Position numbers and translations under genes: made by a program
Source: Vigna angularis
Lineage: Eukaryota > Streptophyta > Magnoliopsida > Fabales > Fabaceae
Reading direction: 5' to 3'
Assembly (NCBI RefSeq): GCF_016808095.1
Contig: NC_068971.1
Coordinates: forward strand, 33,341,631-33,405,630
DNA: 64,000 nucleotides
Notes under the pieces: model-generated
Seen by the model: the letters and a program-made list of their open reading frames with translations, nothing else
Database searches by the model: none
What the model was told of the DNA's origin: nothing
Shown: positions 1 through 10,700 of the stretch, one piece after another
Layout of the letters: the number at the start of each line of letters is the position of its first letter
Position numbering within the stretch: position 1 is the stretch's first letter

Positions 1-819
1 GATGTTTAACCTTTTTAATCTTTGGTTGATCATTCAAATTGATATTAATATGATCATTTGAAAAAGAGAAATAATTAAGAGTTATGTCATTTAAAGAGTT
101 ATCTTGTGATAATTTACATTTTAAAAGAAGTTTTCAAAATCTAACGGTTAAATAATATGAGCATTAAGGAAATATTTTGTATTATAGATCTAATGATTCA
201 AATGTATAATCAACTTACACAAAGTTTCCTTAACAAAACAATTTTGAATGTTGAAGAAAGAGTAGAATTCAAATCAAGTATGAGTCCGCTTAAGAAAGGA
301 AAGAAGATATCCTAAGAGCATCAACAAATTTAGAATTAAAGTCTTGAAAAATGACGTTAGTGAATTGTCATATCATTAGTGATTAGTGAACTAGTTTGAA
401 AGATTAAATATTGTAAATCCTTCGTTGAGTGAAGTTGTAATTAACCTCTAAGGAGAATTGTGCACTCCATTTGTGAGAGTGTTTTTTTTTACTATTCATT
501 GTAATTAAGAGTTCTTAATCTTAAAAGAAAGATTGAGAAGGATACTTGGAGAGGTTGACACTCAATGTAGCCTAGAGAGGTTTGTACTCGTGTACTTGGA
601 GTGATTGAAACTCATGTAGCCTAGAAAGAGTGATACTAGTTACTGATCAAAGGTGTTGATTTGTGTAATTTCTTAAACAAATTACTTAAGAGGTGAAACA
701 TAACCTTAGAGAGAGGTGAACCAATATAAATTTTTTGTGTGTGTTTTTTATCCTTATTCTTTAATTTGAATAGTTTGTCTATTTTTTTTGTGCATGTTGT
801 TTAAATTTGTTTACAAACA
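1..819 (+). mobile_element. Ty1/copia 5' LTR (SIRE-like), left end outside window
   Basis: This stretch sits directly upstream of a copia primer-binding site and a decayed copia gag, so by position it is the 5' LTR. It contains a degenerate 50-bp tandem duplication and, near 718-735, a 'gtgaaccaatataaa' segment that resembles the TATA/transcription-start region of SIRE/Maximus-type LTRs as I recall them. The right border is set at the ACA before the primer-binding site. The left border lies outside the window or is too decayed to see. The LTR assignment is inference from position; the family name is from memory. Confidence 0.6.
544..643 (+). repeat. 50-bp tandem duplication inside the copia LTR
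   Basis: Two diverged 50-bp units start at 544 and 594. Each begins with acttggag and contains the shared core tgtagcctaga. Short internal duplications of this kind are common in SIRE-like LTRs. Confidence 0.7.
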
Positions 820-823
820 ATAA

Positions 824-840
824 TTGGTACTATAGCTGGT
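824..840 (+). other. copia primer-binding site (tRNA-iMet type)
   Basis: ttggtactatagctggt resembles the usual copia primer-binding site TTGGTATCAGAGC, which pairs with the 3' end of initiator Met-tRNA. It lies about 50 bp before the gag remnant, the expected spacing. Several bases differ from the consensus, in line with the decay of the whole element. Confidence 0.6.
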
Positions 841-869
841 TTTTAAGGAAACTCCTTAACAAAAAAATT

Positions 870-2969
870 CAATGGAAGGTAGTTATAAATCAATGAACTT
901 ATAAATCAATGAACTGCCTTCCATTATTCAAAGGTCAAAAAAATTATTTGTGGAAATTGAAAATGCTAGCATATTTGAAAGCAAAGAATATAAACTTCAT
1001 AGATATCATTGTGAAAGGATTTCCCTCCTTACTAGATAACAAAGGGCAAATATTACCATAACGTAAGTTAGGTAATGCTAAAAAGTATTTGTATCAGTTA
1101 AATGCTAAATAAAAAAATTGTTTAATCTATGCATTGTCTAAAGAAGAAATTTATAAAGTACATGCCATGTTTTTTGCTAAAGAAATGTGGGATACTTTAG
1201 CTCACAAGGGCTCTAAAGAAGTAAGAAGTGGTAAATTAACTATACTAAGGCATCGATATGAATATTTTACTATACAGAAAAATGAGTCAATACAATCAAT
1301 GATTACACGTTTGTAAACTTAACTTAATAGTCTGAGGTCTCTTGGCACCATATGTTATAATTATGATGTATGAAAAAATATTGCACATGCCTCCAAAGTG
1401 GAGTGCGTAGGATACAAGAGTTTCCAAAGATCTTGAGAAAATGTCTTTAGAAGAACTTGTAGGAATTCTCGTTGTTTATGAGAATATTCTACAAGGTGAC
1501 AAAAATAAGTCAAAAGGTTGAATATTGCTCTTAAAACTAAGCATAAAGGTAAGAAGAGCAAACCATCTAGAGTAATGGAGACATTAAATGACGAATAAGA
1601 GGATTCAAACTTTGAAGGAGATGAAGAGCTAAATCTTCTAACAAAAAAATTCAAGAAGAACTTGAAGAAGCTTGGATATGGAAAAAATAGAAAATTCAAA
1701 GGTAAAGAGAAAGAGAAAATGGTATGCTTTGAGTGTAAGAAACCAAGTCATTATAGATCAGAATGTCCTAATATGACGAGTAAGGAGAAGGATAAGAAGA
1801 AAAACAAAAATCTCATGGCTAGATGGGAAGACATGGATGCTTCTGATTTAGATGATGAGGAAACACACATAGGGTTCATGAAAGACACATACTACAACAC
1901 ATCAAACGACTTTGATGACAAAGAGGTAGATCTGGTAAACTTAAAGAAATGTATAAAACATTAAATGGAAACACTAGAGAAAGATGTAAAGAGCTGGAAA
2001 ATAAACTATCTACGACCAATGAAATAATGAAAAATTGAAAATAGAAAATAGTATCCTATATAGATAAAAGGTAAAACTAGAAAAGAAGTTAATAGAACAT
2101 GATATCGCTAATAAGGAACTTGAAAAGGAATTAGTTTTAACTTTGTAGAGCACAAGCAAACAACCTATAGGACTATATAAATATGAAATAGACAGGAAGA
2201 AAATGTTGCAATAAGGAAACTTCTATCACAAATTAGTTGAAATGAAAAATCCTTGAATATGCTTCTTAAAAGCTTTAGGAAGGCACATGACAAAACATAA
2301 ATTGGTTATGTAAATAAAACAAAAACTATGACAGTTTTAATAAAGAAAGAAGTTTTTACAAAAAAAAAAAAAACTAACCCCAATAATGCAAATAAGTTTG
2401 GGTGTCTAAATTTGAAATAATTCACATCATAGATATATTTAATCCTACAAAAGAAACTCCTATCATGGTACTTAAATAATGGGTGCTTACGATCCATGAG
2501 AGGAAAAATGTCTATATTCCTAAAACTTCAACGGAAAAAAGGAAAAAAAAGTCATATTTTCAAGGATACTAGCATGATAAAACTATAGAAACTAGTTAAT
2601 TAAGTGTCAAACTTTTTTGTACATTAACAACGTTTTACTAGTTTATGGTTGAAGCACATTAAACATAAGCCAATTATATGACAATGATAATGATGTAATC
2701 TTTGATAAAAAAAATTAATTTATTATAAATAAATAAGATGACAAACTTTTTCACTCCAAAAAATCAAAAAAACTTCTACAAAATTTAACATGACTGAATT
2801 GACAACTCCAAAAAAATCTCGCCTCATAATTATAGATGAAAATCAGTGTCTGTAACATAGAAAATGTGTCAAATAAGCTTGAGATTGTTATCAAAACTAC
2901 ATAAACAAAATTTTGTAAAAGACTTCTCATATCTCTTATTCAAGTTAAATAAACAAGCTCTTAAAGCTA
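870..2969 (+). pseudogene. decayed Ty1/copia gag and start of pol
   Basis: Reading across several frames gives a recognisable copia polyprotein. Near 931-1025 is the gag start with the NYLWKLKMLAYLKAK type motif. A gag segment follows at 1134-1316, then a CX2CX4HX4C zinc knuckle (CFECKKPSHYRSEC) at about 1722-1763. At about 2388-2530 come pol leader motifs (IWVSK..., TPIMVLK*WVLTIHERK) and at about 2660-2710 LNISQLYDNDNDVIFD. From 2864 the GAG_pre-integrase segment LRLLSKLHKQNFVKD runs up to a solo LTR insertion at 2975. Stops and frameshifts occur throughout, so it cannot make protein. The order of motifs is that of SIRE-like elements. I could not pick the element up with confidence after the solo LTR. 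Confidence 0.85.
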
Positions 2970-3000
2970 ATATGTGTTACTATGGGCCCGCAGGTTACCG

Positions 3001-3240
3001 TTCGGTCTCTACCGTTCGGTCTCGGCCAGTTGCTCAGTCGTTCGGTCTCGACCAGTTGTTCAGTCGTTCGGTCTCGACCAGTTGCTCAGTCGTTCGGTCT
3101 CGACCAGTTGCTCAGTCGTTCGGTCTCGACCAGTTGTTCAGTCGTTTGGTCTCGACCAGTTGCTCAGTCGTTCGGTCTCGACCAATTGCTCAGCCGTTCG
3201 GTCTTGGCTAACTTCTCAGTCGTTCAGTCTCGACAATTAT
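3001..3240 (+). repeat. 26-bp minisatellite in the solo LTR
   Basis: About nine units of the type gttcggtctcgaccagttgc follow one another at 26-bp spacing, with more variation at both ends. Because 26 is not a multiple of three, the array stays open in all three forward frames and yields three overlapping spurious ORFs rich in the repeated residues SRSVSTSCSVV. The array is GC-richer than its surroundings. Confidence 0.92.
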
Positions 3241-3349
3241 TAAGCAGATGTAACGTACGATGAATGTTATAACGACTGTCGTTAAACAATTAAGGTTTGC
3301 ATTAATGACCATTAAGAGGTAAATTAATGTGTCAGATTCCTTTAAACTC

Positions 3350-3357
3350 TATAAATA
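3350..3357 (+). promoter_or_regulatory. TATA box of the solo LTR
   Basis: tataaata in the context actctataaataagggttt, placed between the minisatellite (U3) and the duplicated R/U5 part, is where an LTR promoter is expected. The inverted relative at 5089-5485 has the corresponding segment in a degenerate form (ccataagtag), so the site is conserved in position but not in sequence. Confidence 0.6.
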
Positions 3358-3482
3358 AGGGTTTAGGTTTTAGGTAAAGACAGATTCAACTAATACTACC
3401 ATATGCCCTGTTTACGTCCTATTAGGACTTCAATATTTAACTGTAACAAACAGTTCATAAAACCGCTCCTAACTTGAGCGTC

Positions 3483-3676
3483 GGAGTGCCTTTTGCAGGT
3501 ACCTCCCCTCTTTTACAAAGAGGGGGACCGAGCGGTCAATTTTGAAGGTGACCGATTGGTTCAAACTGGAAGCAGACAAGGAGTGCCTTTTGCAGGTACC
3601 TCCCCTCTTTTACAAAGAGAGGGACCGAGCGGCCAATTTTGAAGGTGACCGATTGATTCAAGCTGGAAACAGACAA
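3483..3676 (+). repeat. 97-bp tandem duplication in the R/U5 of the solo LTR
   Basis: Two copies start at 3483 and 3580 with ggagtgccttttgcaggtac and run to cagacaa. They differ at only about five positions, so the duplication is younger than the LTR family itself. Each copy carries an inverted cctcccctctttt/aaagagggg stem. Confidence 0.9.
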
Positions 3677-3737
3677 ACGGAGCGCACCAGTCGAAAGTTA
3701 GTGTCTCGGTCTCACAAATTTCTACCGAAACAATATG

Positions 3738-5016
3738 AATTCTTTTATTTCTCTTTTAAGATGTTATGCACTAAAAATTCATACTATGTTAATTACTTAC
3801 ATGCTCTCATAAAACCCAAAATTTTATAAAGTAAAATATATACTTTTGAAATTTAATTCACATGATTTACCAGTATAGTAATTGAATATACAAATTATAA
3901 TATTAGTTAATTAAGTAACATTACTTTGCTTATTTTAAATCATCTGAGTCTCAAAGTAATCAGACTAAACAAGATTGACGTTACAATTGCTTTTGCCGCT
4001 GATCCGATCAGAGCCGTAGGCAGAGGAACCTTTTAAATTAAATGTTTATTTTATTTCCATTTAAAGATAATAGAGTGAGAAAATAAAAAGTGGAGTAGAT
4101 CCCGAGGGCAAACGTTAACCCGTAGGATGCAATCTTAGGGGCTAAGTTTTCAAAGTGGAGATATAATCATTAAATATTTAATTGGAATCCGTTACTGTAG
4201 TAACAAGTGGCGCATAATTTCCCAAACAGTTCCGTGATGCAACCCTTTCTCGTATACACGTAAAATTTCAAGAAAAAAACATCAGATTATGGCCCTCTTC
4301 CAATGTCTGTGGTACCATTACCATTTCATTTCTTAAAAGAAGGAAACTCCGTATCGATGGTCCAAGGTTATGGTTATTTTGTCTTTGTCATATTCATCAC
4401 CAAAAAATATCTTCAAGTGTTTCCCAAGTAATTCTTTCATTATACAACCACAAATTTCGATCAATAGTTTTGAAAAACTAAAATAATGTATTTATAATTT
4501 TAATATACAACTTTTAAAAATTCGGCCAGACTACTCGAGTTAGGTTAGTCTTTTTGTGTTCCCATTTCACTCATCAAAAGCCAGAAAGATTGTCCATAAT
4601 AGAGGTCAAATAATTGAAAGGGGCGAATTGAAAACGATTAAGCCTATAAAGAATGGGCACTTTGTTCAGATTTTGAGGTGTTGTAGCATTTCATTGAGAA
4701 CAGTTCCATCATGTGGGTTTTGATATTTTAGGTTCTTGTCTACTTTTGTTAACTTTAATTTCTAATATTTCACAACCAATTAGTTGATTATTTTCAATAT
4801 CAATTTCCTTTACAATTTGACCAAAATCTACTAAATGTTACCCAAACTAAAAGTGTTAACAAACGATTAAAATATATATCTGTAGATTGATACAGGCGTA
4901 AAGATCTAAAATAATTCTCAAAATGCGAATTTATCACATTCCTATTTAGCATGAAAAACTGAAAACAAAATAACATTTTACACTCTCAAAAATATACACC
5001 CATCTTATAACCCACT

Positions 5017-5017
<1 letters not shown>
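3738..5017. other. intergenic, no gene recognised
   Basis: This is AT-rich sequence after the solo LTR. The first part may be further copia remnant but no motif could be read. A less AT-rich patch at about 3970-4340 has no open frame of note and no family I recognise. Confidence 0.5.
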
Positions 5018-5064
<47 letters not shown>

Positions 5065-5083
5065 TAATAATAATAATAATAAT
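5018..5083. repeat. (TAA)n microsatellite
   Basis: About 66 bp of TAA/AAT trinucleotide repeat with one interruption (atataat) near 5063. It abuts the left end of an inverted LTR remnant. Confidence 0.97.
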
Positions 5084-5088
5084 TGTTT

Positions 5089-5485
5089 ATGTTGGATGGA
5101 GATGAGGATAGATCCTGCGCACTTCTCCTGACTGGACGAATATTTGATTGTCTCACTGTTCTACGTGACCGATCAATTTGAGGAGATTAATCTGCAGAAA
5201 ACACTATGACGCTCGAGCGTCATATATCTTTCGTATGAAGGTTCAATGTAATTAAGTTATGAAAAAGTGTTTTACCCCAAAATTAAACATCTACTTATGG
5301 GGTTTACAAGAATCAAACCTATTAATTTACATCTTAATGGTCATTAATGTCAATATTAATCGTTCTTTAATAGCAATTATAGTAATGATTGCACTTTAAC
5401 TGTTAAAGGGTTGTTGCTCCCAACCGGCTACGTCGTTCTTCTCCACACTCCAACCACTCGGTCGGCTCATCACATAGTGACAACA
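5089..5485 (-). mobile_element. diverged inverted relative of the 2975-3732 solo LTR
   Basis: On the minus strand this region aligns in order with the solo LTR: TGTCACTATG at the start (about 5482), then cattaatgaccattaaga followed by gtaaattaat (about 5327-5356), then the degenerate TATA segment, then ctcgagcgtc...ttttctgcag (about 5190-5215), which matches cttgagcgtc...ttttgcag. The minisatellite and the 97-bp duplication are missing. Ends are approximate. A clear target duplication is not seen, partly because a TAA microsatellite abuts one end. Confidence 0.75.
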
Positions 5486-6860
5486 ACAATAAATATATTG
5501 ATATTTTAAGTTAAAAAAGTATTCTAATAAAAAATATTAATGTATTAAATTGTGAAGTAGGCGATTTTTTAATCACTACAACAAAAATAAGCTTAAATGC
5601 TTATTTGCACTTATATTAGTTTATGTTTATTTGTTATCTAATTTGTTTAATAAAATTTTGGTGAAAAGAAGTAATTTGTTTTTATCGGTGATGTAGAATA
5701 AAAGAAAGGAAAATGTCTCTTTGACAAATATTTTTGACAACTTTTTAACAACAATCTATGTAGTAGTTTGTAATTGGTCTGTTTTAAATATACTAACCAA
5801 TAAAATAGTGACACATCGTCTGTTGTCAAAAGGTTGTTAAAAAAAGTTGTTAAAATATCATGGTCCTATCAATAGTTTGTAAGACTTACAACATCTTGAT
5901 TCACTTCATAATAGTTCTGTGGCAATTCCAAATTTTTTGACCTCTAAGAAAGCTCGTTTTACGAAATAGTTAAAATTAGTTTTAAAAATGGCTAATATGC
6001 TTAATAAGAGTGATGATTGGAATATCGAAGAGGATGATGAGCCAATTCAAATTACAAAAAACCTGGTCGAGATAGACCAAAATGTTATTAAAGAATGCCA
6101 ATAATGCATGTGTTTATATAGAGAAGTAGGTATTTTTTTACTTAATTACCATCATTGGAAGGTAATAGACTCCCATATAAACATATTCACTTAGATGAGT
6201 CATATAAATTCATGACATTTGAAATATGATATAACAAAAAAATATAATAATTTCCCAACTCAACATATTAATATTTGAATATATATCTATTTTATATTTT
6301 CATATAAAATAATAAATATGTTATTAAAAGTAATGGTAAGTGATTTTTTTAAAGTTAAATATGTTTTTAATTTTTAAATTTTATTGTAAAATTAAAATTC
6401 GTCTATGTCTAAGAATAAATAAATATATTTTTTCTAATTTAATTGTTAAAATTTTTTGCGTCAAACACCATTTTTACACAATTTCTACCTTCTAACTTAA
6501 ATGGTAATTTGTAACATCATTTAATACGTTAAAAATATAATAAGAGGCAAAATAACTAGATTTATTATTTTGTAAAATTAAAATATATAAATAATTGAAA
6601 AATATTTATCCAATTTTTTTTATTATATATGATGTGAAAGTAATATATTTCTCAAAAAATGATTTCCGGCCACCAAAAAAGTGCAGCTAGGTATTGTGGT
6701 CTAATACTCACCCAAGAAGCAATACCTCACACCTATCGGCAAAAGCCAAGTGTCACTTTTACTGTTTTTTCTTTTCTTAACCCTCAATTAAAGTGTAAGT
6801 GTTTCCCTCACAAGAATAAACAGCTAGCATCACTCTATACAATCCTGCAACACCATCGCC
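5486..6860. other. intergenic upstream of the DUF761 gene
   Basis: AT-rich spacer. A ctacaacaaaaa string near 5577 resembles a transposon end but has no partner nearby. The stretch at about 6350-6560 (aatatgtttttaattttt...) resembles the ends of the small inverted-repeat elements seen at 46881, without a clear second end. From about 6650 the sequence becomes less AT-rich, as expected for a proximal promoter. Confidence 0.5.
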
Positions 6861-6868
6861 TATATAAA
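6861..6868 (+). promoter_or_regulatory. TATA box of the DUF761 gene
   Basis: tatataaa in the context catcgcctatataaaccttt lies 221 bp before the chosen ATG. It would place transcription start near 6895 and give a 5' leader of about 190 nt rich in C and T, a usual plant arrangement. No other TATA lies closer to the gene. Confidence 0.7.
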
Positions 6869-7088
6869 CCTTTGTACCCATCTTGTACTCTTTCGTCCCA
6901 AAACACTTGTTTTGCGTTATTAACGTACAACTTTGTACACCAACAACAAAAAACTCTCTTCACACTCACTTTTTTGTTTCCTACCTTTGATTTGCTTCAT
7001 TAGTTTTTTTCTGTTACTGTTGTTCTTGTTCTCTCTTATTTCACTATTTGTTGCTTGTTAGTTGGTACTATATATCAGAAAAGACAAC

Positions 7089-7706
7089 ATGAAGAACCGA
7101 GCATCAGGGTTTCTGAAGCAGATCATATCAAATCTGAGCTCAATGGCAAAGTCAAAAACCATGGCTTTGAAGTCCAAAACAAATGCCATAAGGGCTCGTT
7201 TGCTCATATTCTCCCTGATGAAGAACAAAAAGTTGTTGATGAGTTCCCTCTCAGAGAAGTTTCATTCTGTGTGGGGGCACGATTCTCAGTCCAAGGATAA
7301 TGATTGCTTATTGGAAGATGGCACTGACCAAAGCAAGGCCATAGTGTTGTACAACAACTCACTCTCCTTGCCAAACCCCAGTGGAACCCTGGTGGTGGAG
7401 GAGCAAGATCAAGATGGCTATGAAGGTTACTACAACTATGAGTGCGGTGATGATGATGATGATGATGATGATGACAAGTACCCGGATCTCACACACACCC
7501 TTTTTGATTCTGAGGATTTGGATCTTGGAGGGTCGGTGATTGACTTGGTGAAGAACTCCAAGGAAGAGGCAGGGAAAGAGTTTAAACTGGAGGATGAGAT
7601 TGACTTTGCAGCTGACCTTTTCATCATGAAGTTTCGCAGACAAATGGATTTGCAGAAGCAAGAGTCTTTCAATAGGAAGAGGGAAATGCAGAAAAAAGGT
7701 GCATGA
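7089..7706 (+). CDS. DUF761 domain protein (cotton fibre protein family)
   Basis: A single-exon gene of 205 codons, opening with ATG at 7089 (MKNRASGFLKQI); the frame extends 27 nt further upstream but only from a TTG. The N-terminal third is strongly basic (KSKTMALKSKTNAIRARLL), the middle is acidic with a run of nine Asp at about residues 120-128 encoded by a GAT repeat, and the C-terminus (about residues 170-200) carries the DUF761 signature EIDFAADLFIMKFRRQMDLQ. DUF761 proteins are small, plant-specific and mostly uncharacterised; some respond to stress or affect growth, but no biochemical role is established. There is no signal peptide or membrane segment. A good TATA box precedes it and the frame is intact, so it is probably expressed. 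Confidence 0.88.
   Translation: MKNRASGFLKQIISNLSSMAKSKTMALKSKTNAIRARLLIFSLMKNKKLLMSSLSEKFHSVWGHDSQSKDNDCLLEDGTDQSKAIVLYNNSLSLPNPSGTLVVEEQDQDGYEGYYNYECGDDDDDDDDDKYPDLTHTLFDSEDLDLGGSVIDLVKNSKEEAGKEFKLEDEIDFAADLFIMKFRRQMDLQKQESFNRKREMQKKGA
7446..7475 (+). repeat. coding (GAT)n run, polyaspartate
   Basis: An uninterrupted GAT trinucleotide repeat encodes nine consecutive Asp in the DUF761 protein. Length variation here would change the acidic run without shifting frame. Confidence 0.95.
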
Positions 7707-10700
7707 ATCAAGTTCAACCCTGATTTGATTGCTTATATATTCATCATGGTTGGCTCAACAACACAAAAGCTCAACCCTTGAATCTCATCTCCCTTTGTTA
7801 TGGTTTTTTTTTAGAATAAGGGAGAAACCGGCAAGCACAGCTAGCTTGCTAAATCAGAGATATTATGGTACTTAACTGGTTTAATTATGACAGCAATAAC
7901 CCAAAAAAATAAAAACTGACCAGGGTGAATGGATTTTGTTCTTTCTATTTTTGTATTTTTTTTTTTTTTACTGTTGAATGGTGCCATAGTGTACTTCATC
8001 CATGTTCTCTTTTCAGGTGGTACAATAAAAGAAAGAGAACAAATATTGAAGATGTTACTGTGTTACTGTAGATGTTGTATTGGTAAAGCACACATGTTGC
8101 TGCTTTAACTCTGAAAATCTGCAACCATTGCAGCATATGAAGCTGAGCTAATTGATGTATGTACATATATCATCATAAATATAAATAAATAGTAATAAAT
8201 TAAATTTGAATGCAGATAATTAATTATATGGTTGTGGTACTAGAATAAGGAGAAAAAGAAGTAATGGGTTGGAAAAAGTGTTCCATCCTGTAAAAGGGAA
8301 AATGGCCCTACAGCTAATAGTAGAATAACTCATGTGAAAGAAAGGTGCAAAAGGTTCTAGACTGCACCAATTATGCATTGAAGGAGACAAAGCAAAGCAA
8401 AGAGAGAATATTATGCATCAAAAGGTGCAAAGGAAACACCAATAGTCTAGCTGGGAATGACATTGATTAATTTCTTCTTTGCGTAAAGCTTTCTAAAGTT
8501 TAAACTTCTTTCATTATTTCTCTTCACTTCTAATTAAGCTTCACTTTGTAAATGTTTACTTCGTTTTCCCATTGAGTTTGAGATGATGAAGATGCAGCAT
8601 TAAGTTTTTGGGCTGATCTATGGATGCATTGGGAAATTTAATAATGATAATTAACTTTTAGTTTTGGGACAATTAGGAGGATATAATAAAAAAGAAGAAC
8701 ATCTTCCTTTGTTTAAGCACAAAAAAAAAATGGAGAATATAAACACTTTATGTTCTCTTGGTTTATTCCTTTCTTTATTCTTTTAATGTTGAGAGTAAGC
8801 CTGAAGGAGCTTCGTCCTTAAGGTCATTTCTTAAATCTCCTTCGTATAAATTACTTGTTTCCCTTTTGCTTAAGGTACACTTTCTTTTTTTCTCTTGGTG
8901 CAGAAAATACGTAGAAATTTCCCACAACTGCATGTAATTGAATTGTATCTTTTACAGAGTTGAATTGTAAAAGACTTTAGATATAAGGTCAATTAATTTA
9001 ATAATGAGTGCAAATTTGATGCTATAAATAACTTTTACAGAGTTCAATTAGATTTAAGGATTATTATTATTAGAGTTTCTAATGAATTATTTGATCATCC
9101 AAAAATATTTAGTTGTATAATATGTATATGTTTCAATGTGAGAGGAATAGTGAAGAACTCACATAATGTAATATTAATGATTAATATTTATCAAAGAATG
9201 ATTATTCTTAATCTAAACTTTCTTCAGAGCTAATAGTAATGGTGGGGATGTAAAATGGCACAAAGAATACAAAAGACTTACCTTTTGGAGTTAAAGATTT
9301 TCTAGTAACACAGAATTAGGTGTGAAGATTTTGTGACTTTACCAATATAATCACAATCACATGCTTTCCAAGTAGAAAGTTGCCACTTCAGCTTCAAATA
9401 ACACGACAAAAAGATGGTTGTTGCTTCCTACACTCTATCATATTTCTTCCTCCACTCCATCAAAACTCCTTGCGGAAAATAATTTCCGTAATAGGAAACA
9501 GTAATTGCTTTCCGGAAAACAATTTCCAAAATGTTTATTGGAAGTGAAAGGATGTCGGATGAATTTTGGTAAGGTGCAGGAAGCAATTGCCCAAAAAGAT
9601 GAGTCCAATTGAATAGAAGTAATAATATAGATCCTAAAAAGCCTGAAATGCAAAACAGTGTACTGGGCCGTGATCTGACATCTGGCCCAATGATGTGGAA
9701 TCTACATGGGCCTCTTTCTGAAGGGGAAAAATTGCAGCAACTACCTCTTAGTTATATAATTTAACGATAAATTAGTTCTTGAAATTTATAATTTAATGTT
9801 AAATTGGTTTTATAAAAATATAACTTAGTATCAAATAAGTCATTAAATATTATAACTTATGTTAAAGTGGTGTTACAAAATTTAACAAGAAATATTTGAT
9901 ACACTTATTATACATTTAAAGAGTAAATCAAAAAAATTCTTTTATATACTTCATTTTCATACTCATTTTCCTAGTTTTGGACAATTCAGAATTCCTAATA
10001 AATTCATAACCTGATTAGTTCATTTCTAGTTAGAAGTGAGAAAAAAAATCTATAAAATTTAAATAAAATGGAATGGAATTCAATCCAAATCTATATTTTC
10101 TAAAAAGTGATTGGAATTTTATAGATTGAAATATGGATAATGATGAGAGAATCTATCAAGATTAATTGTTGAGATTCAAAGATGATAACTCAATTAAAAG
10201 AACTCGCCGAGTTTAGATTTCAATAACCGAACAATAATTTTATTCTATAAGTCATTAATTTCTTTAACCTATTTTCACTACCACACATAATAACATTCTT
10301 CAGTTGAAATTCAATTTTCAATCATGCAAAAACAATGACAAGAGGTGATTTTTCTCAAATTATAGGTCAACATTGAACTTGGAAAACAAAAAACTACCAA
10401 AGACATGACAAAAAATCACAAACAACAAGCTAACATGATTCTACGTGACTACTCAAACAAAATAACTACTACTGATAATGGATAAAACTCTCTAATCACT
10501 CTTTCATTTATGTAGGGCAATGGCTTGACAACATCCTACTTATTCTTATCTCTTCCAAAAGATCCTTATATTCACATGATTTAAGGTTGACTCGTTCCTC
10601 TAAGTAAAATTTGTTTATGAAGCAGCTAATCAAATTTTATTTTGTGCCCCAGAGAATGGAAAAAAATGCAATCCAACTCAAGAGATTGTTCCTCTTCTAA

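Larger units (their letters stand above)
2975..3732 (+). mobile_element. solo LTR (Ty3/gypsy-like) with 5-bp target duplication
   Basis: The element begins TGTTACTATGGG and ends ACCGAAACA, giving the TGTT...AACA termini of an LTR. It is flanked by identical ATATG copies at 2970-2974 and 3733-3737. No gag or pol lies on either side that belongs to it, so it is a solo LTR left by recombination between two LTRs. It contains, in order, a 26-bp minisatellite (U3), a TATA box at 3350-3357 and a 97-bp tandem duplication (R/U5). It sits inside the copia remnant, so it is the younger insertion. The gypsy assignment rests on resemblance to legume LTRs I remember and is less sure than the LTR call itself. 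Confidence 0.88.

Noticed and set aside
3001..3240. Direct-repeat array considered as CRISPR-like
   Set aside because: The units abut without unique spacers and the DNA is a plant LTR, so it is a minisatellite.
2864..3263. Three overlapping ORFs of 89-115 codons over the repeat array
   Set aside because: They are the same 26-bp minisatellite read in three frames; the length is not a multiple of three and the unit lacks stops. No start context or family resemblance.
9438..9653. 71-codon minus-strand ORF
   Set aside because: Overlaps a decayed repeat with ttccggaaa motifs and shows no recognisable protein features.
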